A DNA stretch of 64,000 nt from UBA4744 sp963718995 (GTDB lineage: Bacteria; Actinomycetota; Acidimicrobiia; Spongiisociales; UBA4744). The notes under the pieces were generated by a model. That model worked only from the letters and a program-made list of their open reading frames with translations, did no database searches and was not told where the DNA came from. The DNA lies in contig CAVRAP010000001.1 in assembly GCA_963718995.1 (NCBI GenBank), positions 1 to 64,000 of the forward strand. The letters are read 5' to 3'. Shown in pieces: positions 1 through 8,206 of the stretch (within the stretch, counting starts at the first letter, position 1; every line of letters begins with the position of its first letter). The position numbers were made by a program, and so were the translations under genes.

Positions 1-171
1 TTCGGACTTGATCTCGTCGAGGTTGACGTTGGTTACGTCAAACCCGTAGGCGTAGACGATCACCCCGAAGACCATCGCCAGGATGAAGAGTATGGATCGC
101 TTGAACCCCCGCTTGGGCTCGAGCGGCATCGGGTCGAGGGGGGTTTGCGAGGTGTTCTTGCTATCAGCCAA
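1..171 (-). CDS. phnE: Phosphonate/phosphate ABC transporter permease, N-terminal part (PhnE-like), cut by window edge
   Basis: Only the first residues are in the window. The minus-strand reading has a basic start (MPLEPKRGFKR) followed by a hydrophobic stretch (SILFILAMVFGVIVYAYGF) fitting the first membrane helix of a PhnE-type permease. A TTG at 169-171 overlaps the phnC stop by 8 bases; the alternative start is ATG at 127-129. The identity comes from its position directly after phnC and phnD in one leftward operon, the usual order for this importer family. The rest of the gene lies left of base 1. The permease would move phosphonate, phosphite or phosphate through the inner membrane. Confidence 0.7.
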   Translation of the reverse strand, partial: MADSKNTSQTPLDPMPLEPKRGFKRSILFILAMVFGVIVYAYGFDVTNVNLDEIKSE

Positions 172-916
172 CGCGCTCGGCCTCCTGCCCGTAGATCTCC
201 TTGAATCTTGCGTCGTCGATTTCCGACGGCGGTCCTTCGAACACCAGCTTGCCTTCATTGAGGGCGATCGCCCGGTCGGCGTAGCGGTGGACCAGGTCGA
301 GGAAGTGGAGGCTGCAGATCACCATCACCTCGTCCTCGTTGTTGATGGTCTCGAGATATTGCATGATGCTGTGGGCCAGCACCGGGTCGAGGCTGGCGAC
401 CGGTTCATCGGCCAGAATCATTTCCGGGTCTTGCATCAATGCCCGGGCCACTCCTACCCGCTGTTGCTGACCGCCGCTCAGCTCATCGGCTCGCTGGCCG
501 GCCTTGTCCTCCAGGCCCACTCTCGCCAGCTGCTGGTATGCCTTGCGAACTTGCTCCTTGGGGAACCGGTTGACGAGGCTCAAGGCCGGGTTCACATACC
601 CGAGACTTCCCTGCAGGACGTTGGTGAGAACCTTGGAGCGGTGGACCAGATTGAAGTGCTGAAACACCATCCCGATCCGCCGGCGGATTCGGCGCATCTC
701 CTCCTGGGAGGCTTTGGTGACGTCCACTCCGTTCCAGGTGATGCGACCTTCGGTCGGCTCGATCAGACGGTTGATGCAACGCAGCAATGTTGATTTGCCC
801 GAACCGCTCAGCCCGATGACTGCCAGGAACTGGCCGTCGGGGACTTCGAAGCTGACGTCTTCGAGGGCCTGCGTTCCTCCCTCGTAGATCTTGGTGAGGT
901 GTTCAACCTTCAGCAT
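164..916 (-). CDS. phnC: Phosphonate ABC transporter ATP-binding protein PhnC
   Basis: A 250-residue ABC ATPase that powers uptake of phosphonates or phosphate. Visible motifs are Walker A GLSGSGKST (near residue 35), a Q-loop in VFQHFN, the signature LSGGQQQRVGVARAL (near 147), Walker B ILADEP (near 167) and the switch His in CSLHFLD. The long loop between Q-loop and signature (LGYVNPALSLVNRFPKEQ) is typical of PhnC rather than of other importers. It is followed by phnE with a short overlap and preceded by phnD, from which it is separated by a strong hairpin. The substrate cannot be told from sequence; phosphite or phosphate use is possible. Confidence 0.92.
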   Translation of the reverse strand: MLKVEHLTKIYEGGTQALEDVSFEVPDGQFLAVIGLSGSGKSTLLRCINRLIEPTEGRITWNGVDVTKASQEEMRRIRRRIGMVFQHFNLVHRSKVLTNVLQGSLGYVNPALSLVNRFPKEQVRKAYQQLARVGLEDKAGQRADELSGGQQQRVGVARALMQDPEMILADEPVASLDPVLAHSIMQYLETINNEDEVMVICSLHFLDLVHRYADRAIALNEGKLVFEGPPSEIDDARFKEIYGQEAERVG

Positions 917-961
917 GCCCCGCTAGCCCTTCCTTTCTCTCCTGACGGAGAGCCGTTCGCG

Positions 962-993
962 AACCGGGCAGAGGATCAATCCTCTGCCCGGTT
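962..993. terminator. Hairpin between phnD and phnC
   Basis: A perfect 14-bp inverted repeat (AACCGGGCAGAGGA and its complement) with a 4-base loop lies in the 103-bp gap between phnD and phnC. No T-run follows on the minus strand, so it looks like a partial terminator or an mRNA-stabilising structure rather than a full stop. Such hairpins are common after the binding-protein gene of ABC operons, where they raise its level over the membrane parts. Confidence 0.7.
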
Positions 994-1019
994 CCGTTCC
1001 TCATGGAGAGGTTGTTTCC

Positions 1020-2147
1020 TTAACCCTCCAACTCGTAGCCGACCAGTTCGACGATCTTGCGCAGGCTGTCGTACTCAGAGTCGACGGCCCGGTCGATACC
1101 GGTCCAACCGTAGAAGTCCTGATCGCCGATCGAAGCGTTCCAGGCGCAGTTCTCCTCGGCGTCGTCGCACAAGGCCGCGAAGGCCTCAAGAGCGTCTTCG
1201 ATCTGCGTCCGCACATCGGCCGGGAATTCCGGACCAAACGACAGCGTGTCGTTGGGGATCTCCGGCGAGATCATCATGATCTTCACCTTCTGGATGATGT
1301 CCGGTGCGTCGGTGCGGGCGCTGGCCCGGGCGTCGAGCACTCGCCATTGAGCGTCCTCAGGACCGCAGAACAGTCGCGAGCCGTCCTCGTTGGGTGCACA
1401 GCTGTCGACGATGGCGTCGGGGATCTCCGGATCGTCGCCGACCGCCCAGTCGAAGCTGGGTGTCAGCGGCGGGCTGAAGAAGGTCGTGGCGAAGTCGGCC
1501 TCACCGCGGTACACGGCCAGAGCGGCTTGGGGGTGTCCGCCGGTCTCGACCTTCTCGCCGGGCATGACGCCGGCATCGTCGAACATCAAGCTTGGGACCA
1601 TGTAGCCCGAAGTCGAACCGGTGTCCGGGAACGCCCAGGTCAATCCTTCGAGATCCTCAATCGTCTCGAGACCGCTGTCTCGACCGACCAGGATTTGTGC
1701 CCAGTAGACCGACCATCCGAAGCGGACGGCCTTGAACGAAACGTCGACGCCGCAGCGATTACTGGCCAACACATAGCCGAGGCCCGGGATGAATCCCATG
1801 GTGTTGTCCGGTGAGGCGCACATTTCTTCGATGGTGGCCGCGTACGAGGTCGGCACGGTTACCTCGAAGTTCAGACCCGTGGCCTCTTCCAGTGCGGCTT
1901 TCATGATGTCACCACCGGTGACGATCACTTCGGCCTCGACCGATGGTACGAACAGCACCTTCACGGGGTTCTCTGCGGAACCCACTGCTGCCATAGCTTC
2001 GGTCGTTGTGGTGGCTTCCGTTGTGGTTGTTGCTGCTGTTGTGTCAGTGGGGGCTTCTGTGGTGGTGGTCTCGTCTGCGTCGCCGGCACACGCTGCGGCG
2101 ATCAAACCCAATACCAACAGAAGCACCAAGACCTTGGTGAACTTCAT
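1020..2147 (-). CDS. phnD: Phosphonate/phosphate ABC transporter substrate-binding lipoprotein (PhnD-like)
   Basis: A 375-residue exported lipoprotein that captures substrate outside the membrane for the PhnCE importer. The N terminus is a lipoprotein signal (hydrophobic core, lipobox IAAAC, Cys at about residue 20), followed by a Thr-rich linker of about 30 residues (DETTTTEAPTDTTAATTT) typical of Actinobacteria. The rest resembles the PhnD/phosphonate-binding fold: KVLFVPS, an EEATGLNFEV segment, FPDTGSTSGYMVPSL (the Ser/Thr-rich ligand loop) and repeated EADFA-type segments. It is the first gene of the leftward operon. A short inverted repeat (CTCCCGTA at about 2160, TACGGGAG at about 2214) sits in its leader. 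Ligand not known. Confidence 0.88.
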   Translation of the reverse strand: MKFTKVLVLLLVLGLIAAACAGDADETTTTEAPTDTTAATTTTEATTTTEAMAAVGSAENPVKVLFVPSVEAEVIVTGGDIMKAALEEATGLNFEVTVPTSYAATIEEMCASPDNTMGFIPGLGYVLASNRCGVDVSFKAVRFGWSVYWAQILVGRDSGLETIEDLEGLTWAFPDTGSTSGYMVPSLMFDDAGVMPGEKVETGGHPQAALAVYRGEADFATTFFSPPLTPSFDWAVGDDPEIPDAIVDSCAPNEDGSRLFCGPEDAQWRVLDARASARTDAPDIIQKVKIMMISPEIPNDTLSFGPEFPADVRTQIEDALEAFAALCDDAEENCAWNASIGDQDFYGWTGIDRAVDSEYDSLRKIVELVGYELEG

Positions 2148-2268
2148 CTCGAACGTACTCCTCCCGTATCTGGCAGGTTCCAGTGCGGCCCTTTGCCGCT
2201 CCCTGAAGGGTAGTACGGGAGACCGGTTCGCTCCCAGTCGTGGTTATCAGAACCGAGGGTGAAGGCCG

Positions 2269-2835
2269 TTATCCGGACAGAGCGTGGGAGGTGGCCAGGT
2301 GTACGAAGTCTCCCCAGGTAGGGACGTCATGAACGCCCGCAATGGGATCGTTCCAGGCGCGGACAAACCGGCAGACGAGCCGATCGGGTCGCTTCTCCAG
2401 GTACCTGGTTAGCTGCTCGGGCGAGTCGTCGAGATAGATATCGCAGGGCACCATCCACTTGTCGGACGTGATGTGCACCTCACGGGTAGGGACTTTGTGA
2501 TCGGCAATCCAGGCGAACGTGTCGTGGACGGCCCAGTCCGGTTTCAGCGTGATGATGACAATCTCATGGCCCTGCCCGGCCAGTTGATCGAGCGCGTCCT
2601 TGGCCCCGTCGTAGGTTTCGAGGTGTCGGAAAACACTGCTTCCCCCATGGTCGCTCGCCCAGGTCCAGAACTCGTCGCCGTTACGGAAGTGGGTGAGGGT
2701 GTGGAGGCCATCCCAGGTCTGAACGGCTTGGGGGCTGAGGTCGGCTTCGAACTCCTGGTTGTATCGGCTGATCCAACCAGCCACGAAATCGGCCACCACC
2801 CCATCGAGATCGATGCCGAGACGAAGCGAGGTCAT
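2269..2835 (-). CDS. 5'(3')-deoxyribonucleotidase-like HAD hydrolase
   Basis: A 188-residue HAD-superfamily protein. The nucleophile motif is at the N terminus (GIDLDGVVADF, DxDxVxxD), motif II-like IITLK comes at about residue 96, and the acidic motif IV is IYLDDSPEQL. This layout matches the NT5C type of 5' nucleotidases, which remove the phosphate from (deoxy)nucleotides. It stands alone, transcribed leftward, between phnD and a heptamer array. The exact substrate is inferred from the family only. Confidence 0.75.
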   Translation of the reverse strand: MTSLRLGIDLDGVVADFVAGWISRYNQEFEADLSPQAVQTWDGLHTLTHFRNGDEFWTWASDHGGSSVFRHLETYDGAKDALDQLAGQGHEIVIITLKPDWAVHDTFAWIADHKVPTREVHITSDKWMVPCDIYLDDSPEQLTRYLEKRPDRLVCRFVRAWNDPIAGVHDVPTWGDFVHLATSHALSG

Positions 2836-2872
2836 GGGGGAATTGTAGGTGAAATCGTCTGGCCGATAGTCA

Positions 2873-2900
2873 TCAGTTCTCAGTTATCAGTTGTCAGTCA
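2873..2900. repeat. Heptamer array, left side of the four-helix-bundle gene
   Basis: Four head-to-tail 7-bp units TCAGTTC, TCAGTTA, TCAGTTG, TCAGTCA. The complementary orientation (CTGATGA, CTGAAGA, CTGAGAG) occurs at 3291-3311, so the arrays bracket the gene at 2949-3308 in inverted orientation. Same family as the arrays at 5683, 5837, 11714, 17181, 19058 and 21992. Confidence 0.85.
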
Positions 2901-2948
2901 AGGAGGAGGGTAGGCATGGCGTTGGTGGCCTGATATGTGTGTGCTTCG

Positions 2949-3308
2949 ATGCAAGACTTCACGAAACTCAAGATGTGGCAGAAAGCTCATGATCTGGCCC
3001 TCAAGGTGTATCGCTTCACGAACGGTTTTCCCAAACAAGAGCGATACGGGTTGACTCGGCAAATGAGGAGATCGGCAACCTCGATTCCCACAAATATCGC
3101 CAAGGGATGCGGTCGAAACAGCCCGGGCGATTTCAGGAGATTTCTCACTATTGCCAGCGGATCAGCCAGCGAGCTCGAGTATCAGCTTCTTCTAGCCAAG
3201 GACCTGCAACTTCTCCCTCGGGGCGTATATGAGGAGTTGAGGAACAGGACGAGGGAGGTCAAGAGAATGATTTCGGGGTTCTCCAAGAAGCTGATGACTG
3301 AAGACTGA
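2949..3308 (+). CDS. Four-helix-bundle protein (23S rRNA intervening-sequence protein family, TIGR02436-like)
   Basis: A 119-residue protein starting MQDFTKLKMWQKAHDLAL, the typical opening of this family; an upstream ATG at 2937 would add four residues. Other family marks are GLTRQMRRSATSIPTNIAKGCGR and a second half rich in long helices (SASELEYQLLLAKDL). The family was named after proteins encoded in intervening sequences inside 23S rRNA genes, but most copies are free-standing and their function is unknown. Here the gene is bracketed by heptamer arrays in opposite orientation, and its last codons (KLMTED, stop) are themselves written by the right array. No partner gene is adjacent. It may be the cargo, or the active protein, of a small mobile unit (inference). 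Confidence 0.88.
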   Translation: MQDFTKLKMWQKAHDLALKVYRFTNGFPKQERYGLTRQMRRSATSIPTNIAKGCGRNSPGDFRRFLTIASGSASELEYQLLLAKDLQLLPRGVYEELRNRTREVKRMISGFSKKLMTED

Positions 3309-3311
3309 GAG
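3291..3311. repeat. Heptamer array overlapping the 3' end of the four-helix-bundle gene
   Basis: Three units CTGATGA, CTGAAGA, CTGAGAG, inverted relative to the array at 2873-2900. The TGA stop of the gene lies inside the third unit, so the coding region merges into the repeat. Confidence 0.75.
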
Positions 3312-3327
3312 CGAGCGAAGCTTGCTT

Positions 3328-4932
3328 TCACACCGTTTGGACCATCGCGACCATCTCGGGAACCCGCTTACGCAACACTCTGGCTGCCAGCCACAACCCG
3401 ATGAGATAGATGATGGACCCGTAGGCCAGGGACGCGATCGAGACGAGGACCGGGTTGAGGTTCTGGCCGAACTCGACCACCAGGACGTAGGCACTGGCCG
3501 GGAGCGTCATCAGTAGTCCGATGACGAAGAAGGAAACCATCTGGGCCGTGATGGCAAGGCAACCCTGCTCGGTGGCTTGCGCGAAGAGGTCGGTACCCAT
3601 GTCGGGCAGGCGGAGCGGTGCGAGGACCGAGACGATGTTTCCCACCGCGAGCTGACATCCGATCGCGGTGAGAGCGAGCGGCGGCACCATGGCCAGGGTC
3701 TCCCATCCGCCGCTCACCCAGGCGAGGATGACCGAAAGAGCGAGCGTCTCTATGAAGAGCGCCGTCCCGGCGGCAAGGTTCTTTCCGATAATGAGCGTGC
3801 GGGGTCCAGCCGGCAGAGCAAAAAGGAACGAAGAAGCGTTGCGTTCCCAGCCGAACTGATTGAGGGCAACCGGCAAGCCGATGAAGATCACCACCATGGG
3901 GCCGATCAACGGCAGCCAACGGGCGCGTTGGATGTCGCTCAACTGGGTCGTCCCGAGCAGGAGCGTGGCGACGATCACGCCCAGGAAAATGACGGCCCCG
4001 GTCCAAACCATGCGGAGGCGCGGGTCCCGGACGTAGAAGAGGAGTTCCTTGCGGGCGACCACGAGGGTGGCGGACCATCCCGGCCGGTCGGCCAGGGAGC
4101 GACGGGCCCGCTTCCGGCTTCGGAGCGGGCTGGATTCCGGAGTCGTGACCAGGCGGAGCAGCAAGCGGTTCCACAGCGAGACGATGACCAGCAGCCAGAC
4201 GGCCGACACCACGAGAGCGAGAATGGCCTGTCCCCATGCCCCGGCCGCAGCAGACACGGCCGCTTTTTGTGCCGCCACCGGAGGCAGAGCCCACCACCAG
4301 GATGAGAGGCTGTAGGTCTGCACCGCCCCGGCCAACCCGTATTCACCGACGGCCGTGGCGATTGTCTGCTGAAGCGCGAAGCCAAGCAAGCCCAGGGAGG
4401 AAACGATAACGACGGCCAGGTCACGGCCCCGACGGCTGCGGAGAACCAGCGAAACCAGAGCGGTGAAGGTTTGGCCTCCGACGATCAGGTGCAGCAGGAG
4501 CAGCACCCCGGCGGCGAGAGCCGTGAGGGCAGTGAGCGGACCGGGGAACAACCCGACGTTGGTGGCCAGCACCAGAACGGGAACGACGATGGTCGGGGTT
4601 ATCAGCCCGGCTGCAGTCAGTCCCGCCATCAGTTGAGTGCGGCTCATCGGAGCCAGCGAGAACCGGGCCGGATCGAGCGTCTCGTCCAGGGGGAAGAGCA
4701 GGACCGGGAGAGTGGTCCACGTCAGCCATGCCACCAGCATGACCCACAACGTGAAATCACCGGCTGCCTCCGCGGACATGTCGCCCGCCGTCCGGCCGTA
4801 CTTCGCAGCCAACCAGAACCCGATCGCACTCACACCGATGGTGACGATGGGGAGCCCAAAGGCGCGCTGCCGATCGGCTCGCACACCGTTGACCAGCAGC
4901 CGCCATTTCAGCCAGACGAGGCGTCCAACCAT
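3328..4932 (-). CDS. ABC transporter permease, large multi-pass membrane protein
   Basis: A 534-residue protein with about ten to twelve hydrophobic segments (for example GVSAIGFWLAAKYG, LTALTALAAGVLLLLHLIV, GAVIFLGVIVATLLLG), a basic cytoplasmic region near residues 265-285 (SRKRARRSLADRPGW) and a second membrane half. The N terminus overlaps by 25 bases the 3' end of the adjacent ABC ATPase gene, so the two form one leftward operon and presumably one exporter. It looks like an ABC-2-type permease of the actinobacterial kind. Substrate unknown. Confidence 0.8.
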   Translation of the reverse strand: MVGRLVWLKWRLLVNGVRADRQRAFGLPIVTIGVSAIGFWLAAKYGRTAGDMSAEAAGDFTLWVMLVAWLTWTTLPVLLFPLDETLDPARFSLAPMSRTQLMAGLTAAGLITPTIVVPVLVLATNVGLFPGPLTALTALAAGVLLLLHLIVGGQTFTALVSLVLRSRRGRDLAVVIVSSLGLLGFALQQTIATAVGEYGLAGAVQTYSLSSWWWALPPVAAQKAAVSAAAGAWGQAILALVVSAVWLLVIVSLWNRLLLRLVTTPESSPLRSRKRARRSLADRPGWSATLVVARKELLFYVRDPRLRMVWTGAVIFLGVIVATLLLGTTQLSDIQRARWLPLIGPMVVIFIGLPVALNQFGWERNASSFLFALPAGPRTLIIGKNLAAGTALFIETLALSVILAWVSGGWETLAMVPPLALTAIGCQLAVGNIVSVLAPLRLPDMGTDLFAQATEQGCLAITAQMVSFFVIGLLMTLPASAYVLVVEFGQNLNPVLVSIASLAYGSIIYLIGLWLAARVLRKRVPEMVAMVQTV

Positions 4933-5690
4933 TCCAATCCCTCACCCATTTCAGCGGCTCCGACTACTTCGAGGAAGGCGTCCTCGACCGACGTCACTCC
5001 ATACTGCGCTCGCAGGTCGGCCGGGGTTGCCTCGATGACGAGCTTGCCGTGCATCATGATTCCGATCCGGGTACACAGGCGTTCAACCAGGTCCATCACA
5101 TGGGAAGAGAAAACGATCGTTGCACCGCGAGCGGTGTACTGCTGGAGGAGGCTGCGGATGAGCCGGGCGCTCACGGCGTCGACGCCCTCGAAGGGCTCGT
5201 CGAGAAACAGAACCGGAGGGGCGTGGATGACGGCTGCAGCCAATGCCAGCTTCTTGCGCATGCCGCGTGAGTAGTCGGCGACCAGGTCGGAAGCTGCATC
5301 CTCGAGATCGAGGAGGTGCAGCAGTTCGCGACGCCGCCGAACCGCATCCTCTCTCGGGAGGCGGTGGATGGCTGAGGTGAAATCAAGCAGCTCGGCCCCG
5401 GTCAAACGTTCGTAGAGGTTGAACTCCTCAGGGAGCACACCGATCTTCCGCTTGACCTCGAGGGGTTGGCGCCACGTGTCGAGGGAGTTGATGCCGGCAG
5501 TGCCTGCGGTGGGCCGCAGCAAACCAACGATCATCTTGATCGTCGTGGTCTTGCCCGCTCCATTTGGCCCGAGCAAACCGTAGAACTCGCCCCGGCCGAT
5601 CGAAAGGTCGACCCCATCGACGGCCACCTTGCTTCCGAACTTCCGAACGAGACCTTTGGCCCAGACGGATGGGTGAGAGTTTTCAGTCAT
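4908..5690 (-). CDS. ABC transporter ATP-binding protein (ABC-2 exporter type)
   Basis: A 260-residue ATPase with Walker A GPNGAGKTTTIKM (about residue 39), signature YSRGMRKKLALAAA (about 140), Walker B VLFLDEPFEG (about 160) and the H-loop in FSSHVMD. This is the CcmA/DrrA-like subfamily that drives ABC-2 exporters, consistent with the overlapping permease gene downstream. The start is unusual. The ATG and the first codons (M-T-E) are written by a heptamer array (TCAGTCA, TCAGTTC on the plus strand at 5683-5696), so the repeat has moved into the translation start region. No clear ribosome binding site is left in front of it. Confidence 0.88.
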   Translation of the reverse strand: MTENSHPSVWAKGLVRKFGSKVAVDGVDLSIGRGEFYGLLGPNGAGKTTTIKMIVGLLRPTAGTAGINSLDTWRQPLEVKRKIGVLPEEFNLYERLTGAELLDFTSAIHRLPREDAVRRRRELLHLLDLEDAASDLVADYSRGMRKKLALAAAVIHAPPVLFLDEPFEGVDAVSARLIRSLLQQYTARGATIVFSSHVMDLVERLCTRIGIMMHGKLVIEATPADLRAQYGVTSVEDAFLEVVGAAEMGEGLEWLDASSG

Positions 5691-5696
5691 CAGTTC
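5683..5696. repeat. Heptamer units forming the ABC ATPase start codon
   Basis: Two units TCAGTCA and TCAGTTC. Read on the minus strand they give CTGATGACTGA, which supplies the ATG of the ABC ATPase gene. Degenerate units (CCGGTTC, TCAACTC, CTCAGTAAGCAGTTG) continue to about 5740. Confidence 0.7.
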
Positions 5697-5836
5697 CCGG
5701 TTCTCAACTCTCCGTCGTCGGCTCTCAGTAAGCAGTTGTTGCGTAATCGGTTTCGCGGCGCAGGCCCGGCGTCGTGCCAGGACAGTTCCCCATTGTGGAG
5801 CATCGGCGGAATAGAGAGGGAACTGAACGAGAGTTG

Positions 5837-5864
5837 TCAGTCATCAGTCTTCAGCAATCAGTCT
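5837..5864. repeat. Heptamer array upstream of dnaX
   Basis: Four units TCAGTCA, TCAGTCT, TCAGCAA, TCAGTCT in tandem, same orientation as 2873-2900. It lies between the divergently transcribed ABC operon and dnaX. Confidence 0.8.
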
Positions 5865-5972
5865 GACCTCTCTCCGCACTCGCTAGAAACGGACGACTGA
5901 ATGCCGAGAACTGATCACTTCTGCCGGCGGCGCTCGGCGCCGCTGTCGGGTCCTCCCGCTACCATCGCCGGC

Positions 5973-7805
5973 GTGGAGTATCAGGCTCTCTATCGGAAAT
6001 ATCGCCCGCAGCGGTTCGCGGACATCATCGGGCAAGGGCACGTGACGGAAACGCTGGCGCGCGAGGTCCAGGAGGGACGAGTCGCGCATGCCTACCTTTT
6101 CGCCGGGCCGCGCGGAACCGGGAAGACCACCACTGCCAGGATCATCGCCAAAGCCCTCAACTGCACGGACCTCGGCGAAGACGGGGAACCGTGCAACACG
6201 TGCAACTCATGCGTCGGCGTGACGGAAGGGTCCTCGCTCGATGTGATCGAGCTCGATGCCGCATCCCACAACTCGGTTGACGACATTCGAGACATCCGGG
6301 TCAGTGTCACCACGGTGGCGTCGGTGGGCGGCGCCAAGCGGGTCTTCATCCTGGACGAGGCCCACATGCTCTCGAAAGCGGCCGGCAACGCACTGCTGAA
6401 GACACTCGAAGAGCCGCCCCCGCACGTTCATTTCGTGCTCGCTACTACCGAGCCCTACAAGCTGCTCGACACCATTCGCAGCCGCAGCCAACGCTTCGAT
6501 TTTCACAATGTTGGCGTAGAGGTTCTGGCCGGCTATCTGGAGAAGATCAGCGATACGGAGAAGTACCAGGTGGAGTCCGCGGCACTGACCGCGGTCGCCC
6601 GTCATGCCCGCGGATCCGTCCGGGATGCGCTGAGTCTGCTCGAGCAGGTAGCCGCCCTCGGTGACGGATCAGTCGAGGTGCGGGGCGTCAATCGTGCGCT
6701 GGGTCTGGCCGACTCGGAGGTCTACGCGCAGCTGGCCCGTGCGGTTGTCCAGCAGGACGCCAGGGTTGCGATTGAAATGGTGGCCGCCCTTTCCGCAGAG
6801 GGTGTCGACCTGCGGCGTTTTGTGAGTGAGGGCATTGCCTTCTACCGGGGCGTGTTCCTGGCTCACTATGCCCCCAACCTCGCCGAGGTCGCAGACGAAT
6901 CTGCGGACGTACTCGAGGATTGGATCAAGGTTTCGAAGGAATTGCCGGCCGCAGATGTGCTGCGGATCGTCGATCGTCTTGCGGAAGCTCTTTTGCGTCT
7001 CCGCGAGGGTCGCGAAGAACGGTTGATGGTCGAGATCACGTTGCTGAAGCTGACGCGACCCGAAACGGCAGGTGATCCTGCCTCGATGGCTGCCCGGATC
7101 GAACAACTCGAGCAAAAGGTGCGGCGCCTGGGATCCGGGTCACTTCCGGCTGCAAAACCCGCTGCCACCGTGATCAAGGAAGCGGCCCCGAGTGAAACCC
7201 TCTCCGTCACGTCGGCAACCCCGCGCCCGGTCCCAGGAGGAGCGATCGGATGTCGCCAGTCCTCCGCCCGCAGAGTCACAGCCATCGGACCCCGTTGCGC
7301 ACGACGAACCCGGGGAAGACAGGAAGTCGATGAGGTCTTGGGAGAACCCGCGCCGCCGGTTGTGCCGCTCGCAGCTGTAGGCGATCTGACCCTTGGCCAG
7401 TTCGAATCGGTGTGGCCCGCACTCGTCGCTGGAGTTCGGGATGACCTCGGCCCCCGCCGCCAGGCCCTATTTCGGGAAGCCAGCCCGGGATCGGTACAAG
7501 GATCGACCGTAACCCTTCATCTACCGGACCACCTGTCCTTTCATCTCGAACAATTGCAGGGTGATGACATGGTCCGGGAGATGGTCGAAGCGCGCGCTGC
7601 TGAGTTGCTGGGGGGCTCGATCCGAATTCAGTTCCGATCAGGAACTCAGACCGATGATGTGGCTGCCCCGGCTTCGAGCGAGCGAGAGGCGCTACCGGAC
7701 AAGGATCAGCTCCTCGAAGCTCCATCGGGTCCGACCGATCCGGATGCTCTCGTCGAGGGACTTCTGGGTGGCCAGGTCATTGAAGAGATCGTCGACCGGG
7801 ATTGA
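5973..7805 (+). CDS. dnaX: DNA polymerase III subunit gamma/tau
   Basis: The clamp-loader ATPase of the replicative polymerase, 610 residues from the GTG at 5973 (VEYQALYRKYRPQRF is the conserved family start; an upstream ATG at 5901 would add 24 non-conserved residues). Visible marks are Walker A GPRGTGKTTTARI, the zinc module with CNTCNSC, Walker B and DEAH (FILDEAHMLSK) near residue 127, the sensor RSRSQRFDF, and a C-terminal tau-type domain after about residue 470. Between about 7225 and 7320 the frame becomes Arg/Cys-rich (SARRVTAIGPRCARRTRGR), while the +1 frame encodes an acidic Pro/Ser linker, so two compensating frameshifts are possible. It heads the dnaX-ybaB-recR cluster. Confidence 0.95.
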   Translation: MEYQALYRKYRPQRFADIIGQGHVTETLAREVQEGRVAHAYLFAGPRGTGKTTTARIIAKALNCTDLGEDGEPCNTCNSCVGVTEGSSLDVIELDAASHNSVDDIRDIRVSVTTVASVGGAKRVFILDEAHMLSKAAGNALLKTLEEPPPHVHFVLATTEPYKLLDTIRSRSQRFDFHNVGVEVLAGYLEKISDTEKYQVESAALTAVARHARGSVRDALSLLEQVAALGDGSVEVRGVNRALGLADSEVYAQLARAVVQQDARVAIEMVAALSAEGVDLRRFVSEGIAFYRGVFLAHYAPNLAEVADESADVLEDWIKVSKELPAADVLRIVDRLAEALLRLREGREERLMVEITLLKLTRPETAGDPASMAARIEQLEQKVRRLGSGSLPAAKPAATVIKEAAPSETLSVTSATPRPVPGGAIGCRQSSARRVTAIGPRCARRTRGRQEVDEVLGEPAPPVVPLAAVGDLTLGQFESVWPALVAGVRDDLGPRRQALFREASPGSVQGSTVTLHLPDHLSFHLEQLQGDDMVREMVEARAAELLGGSIRIQFRSGTQTDDVAAPASSEREALPDKDQLLEAPSGPTDPDALVEGLLGGQVIEEIVDRD

Positions 7806-7807
7806 AG

Positions 7808-7823
7808 ACGCCGAAGGCGTTTT
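7808..7823 (+). terminator. Short GC hairpin with T-run after dnaX
   Basis: ACGCC-GAA-GGCGT followed by TTT directly downstream of the dnaX stop. The five-bp stem is short, so it is probably a weak or partial terminator ahead of ybaB. Confidence 0.4.
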
Positions 7824-7879
7824 CAGTATCCACCTCACCTTCCCGCCTTCTCCCTCCTTCTTCCGTTACTCTTGCCGCC

Positions 7880-8206
7880 ATGGGAATGCGACCACAGGAC
7901 ATGCGCAAGCTGATGGAGCAGGCGCAGCAGATGCAAGAACAGATGGCGGAGCAGCAGGAGAAGCTGGCGACCCGGAACTTTGAAGGCACAGCCGGTGGCG
8001 GAGTCGTCAAGGCCACCGTCAAAGGGAACGGCACCCTGGTCTCGGTTGAAATCGACCCTGAGGTCATCGATCCCGAAGACGCCGAGATGTTGGGTGATCT
8101 GATCGTTGCCGCAACCAACCAGGCCCTGGCTGCCGCTAATGACGCTGCCCAGGCCGGTTTGGGTGGGATTGCCGGAGGATTGGACCTGGGCGGGTTGCTG
8201 GGCTGA
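7880..8206 (+). CDS. ybaB: YbaB/EbfC family nucleoid-associated protein
   Basis: A 108-residue protein from the ATG at 7880 (MGMRPQDMRKLMEQAQQMQEQ), with the family pattern of a Gln/Met-rich amphipathic helix, then GTAGGGVVKATVKGNG and VSVEIDPEVID, and a Gly/Ala/Leu-rich end. Members form dimers that bind DNA and are almost always coded between dnaX and recR, as here. The recR start overlaps its stop (ATGA-type overlap of one base). Confidence 0.93.
   Translation: MGMRPQDMRKLMEQAQQMQEQMAEQQEKLATRNFEGTAGGGVVKATVKGNGTLVSVEIDPEVIDPEDAEMLGDLIVAATNQALAAANDAAQAGLGGIAGGLDLGGLLG

Noticed and set aside
5701..5972. SRP RNA or tRNA-Ser upstream of dnaX, as in other Actinobacteria
   Set aside because: The conserved SRP tetraloop region (GGAAGGAAGCAGCC-like) and a cloverleaf are absent; only degenerate heptamers are seen.
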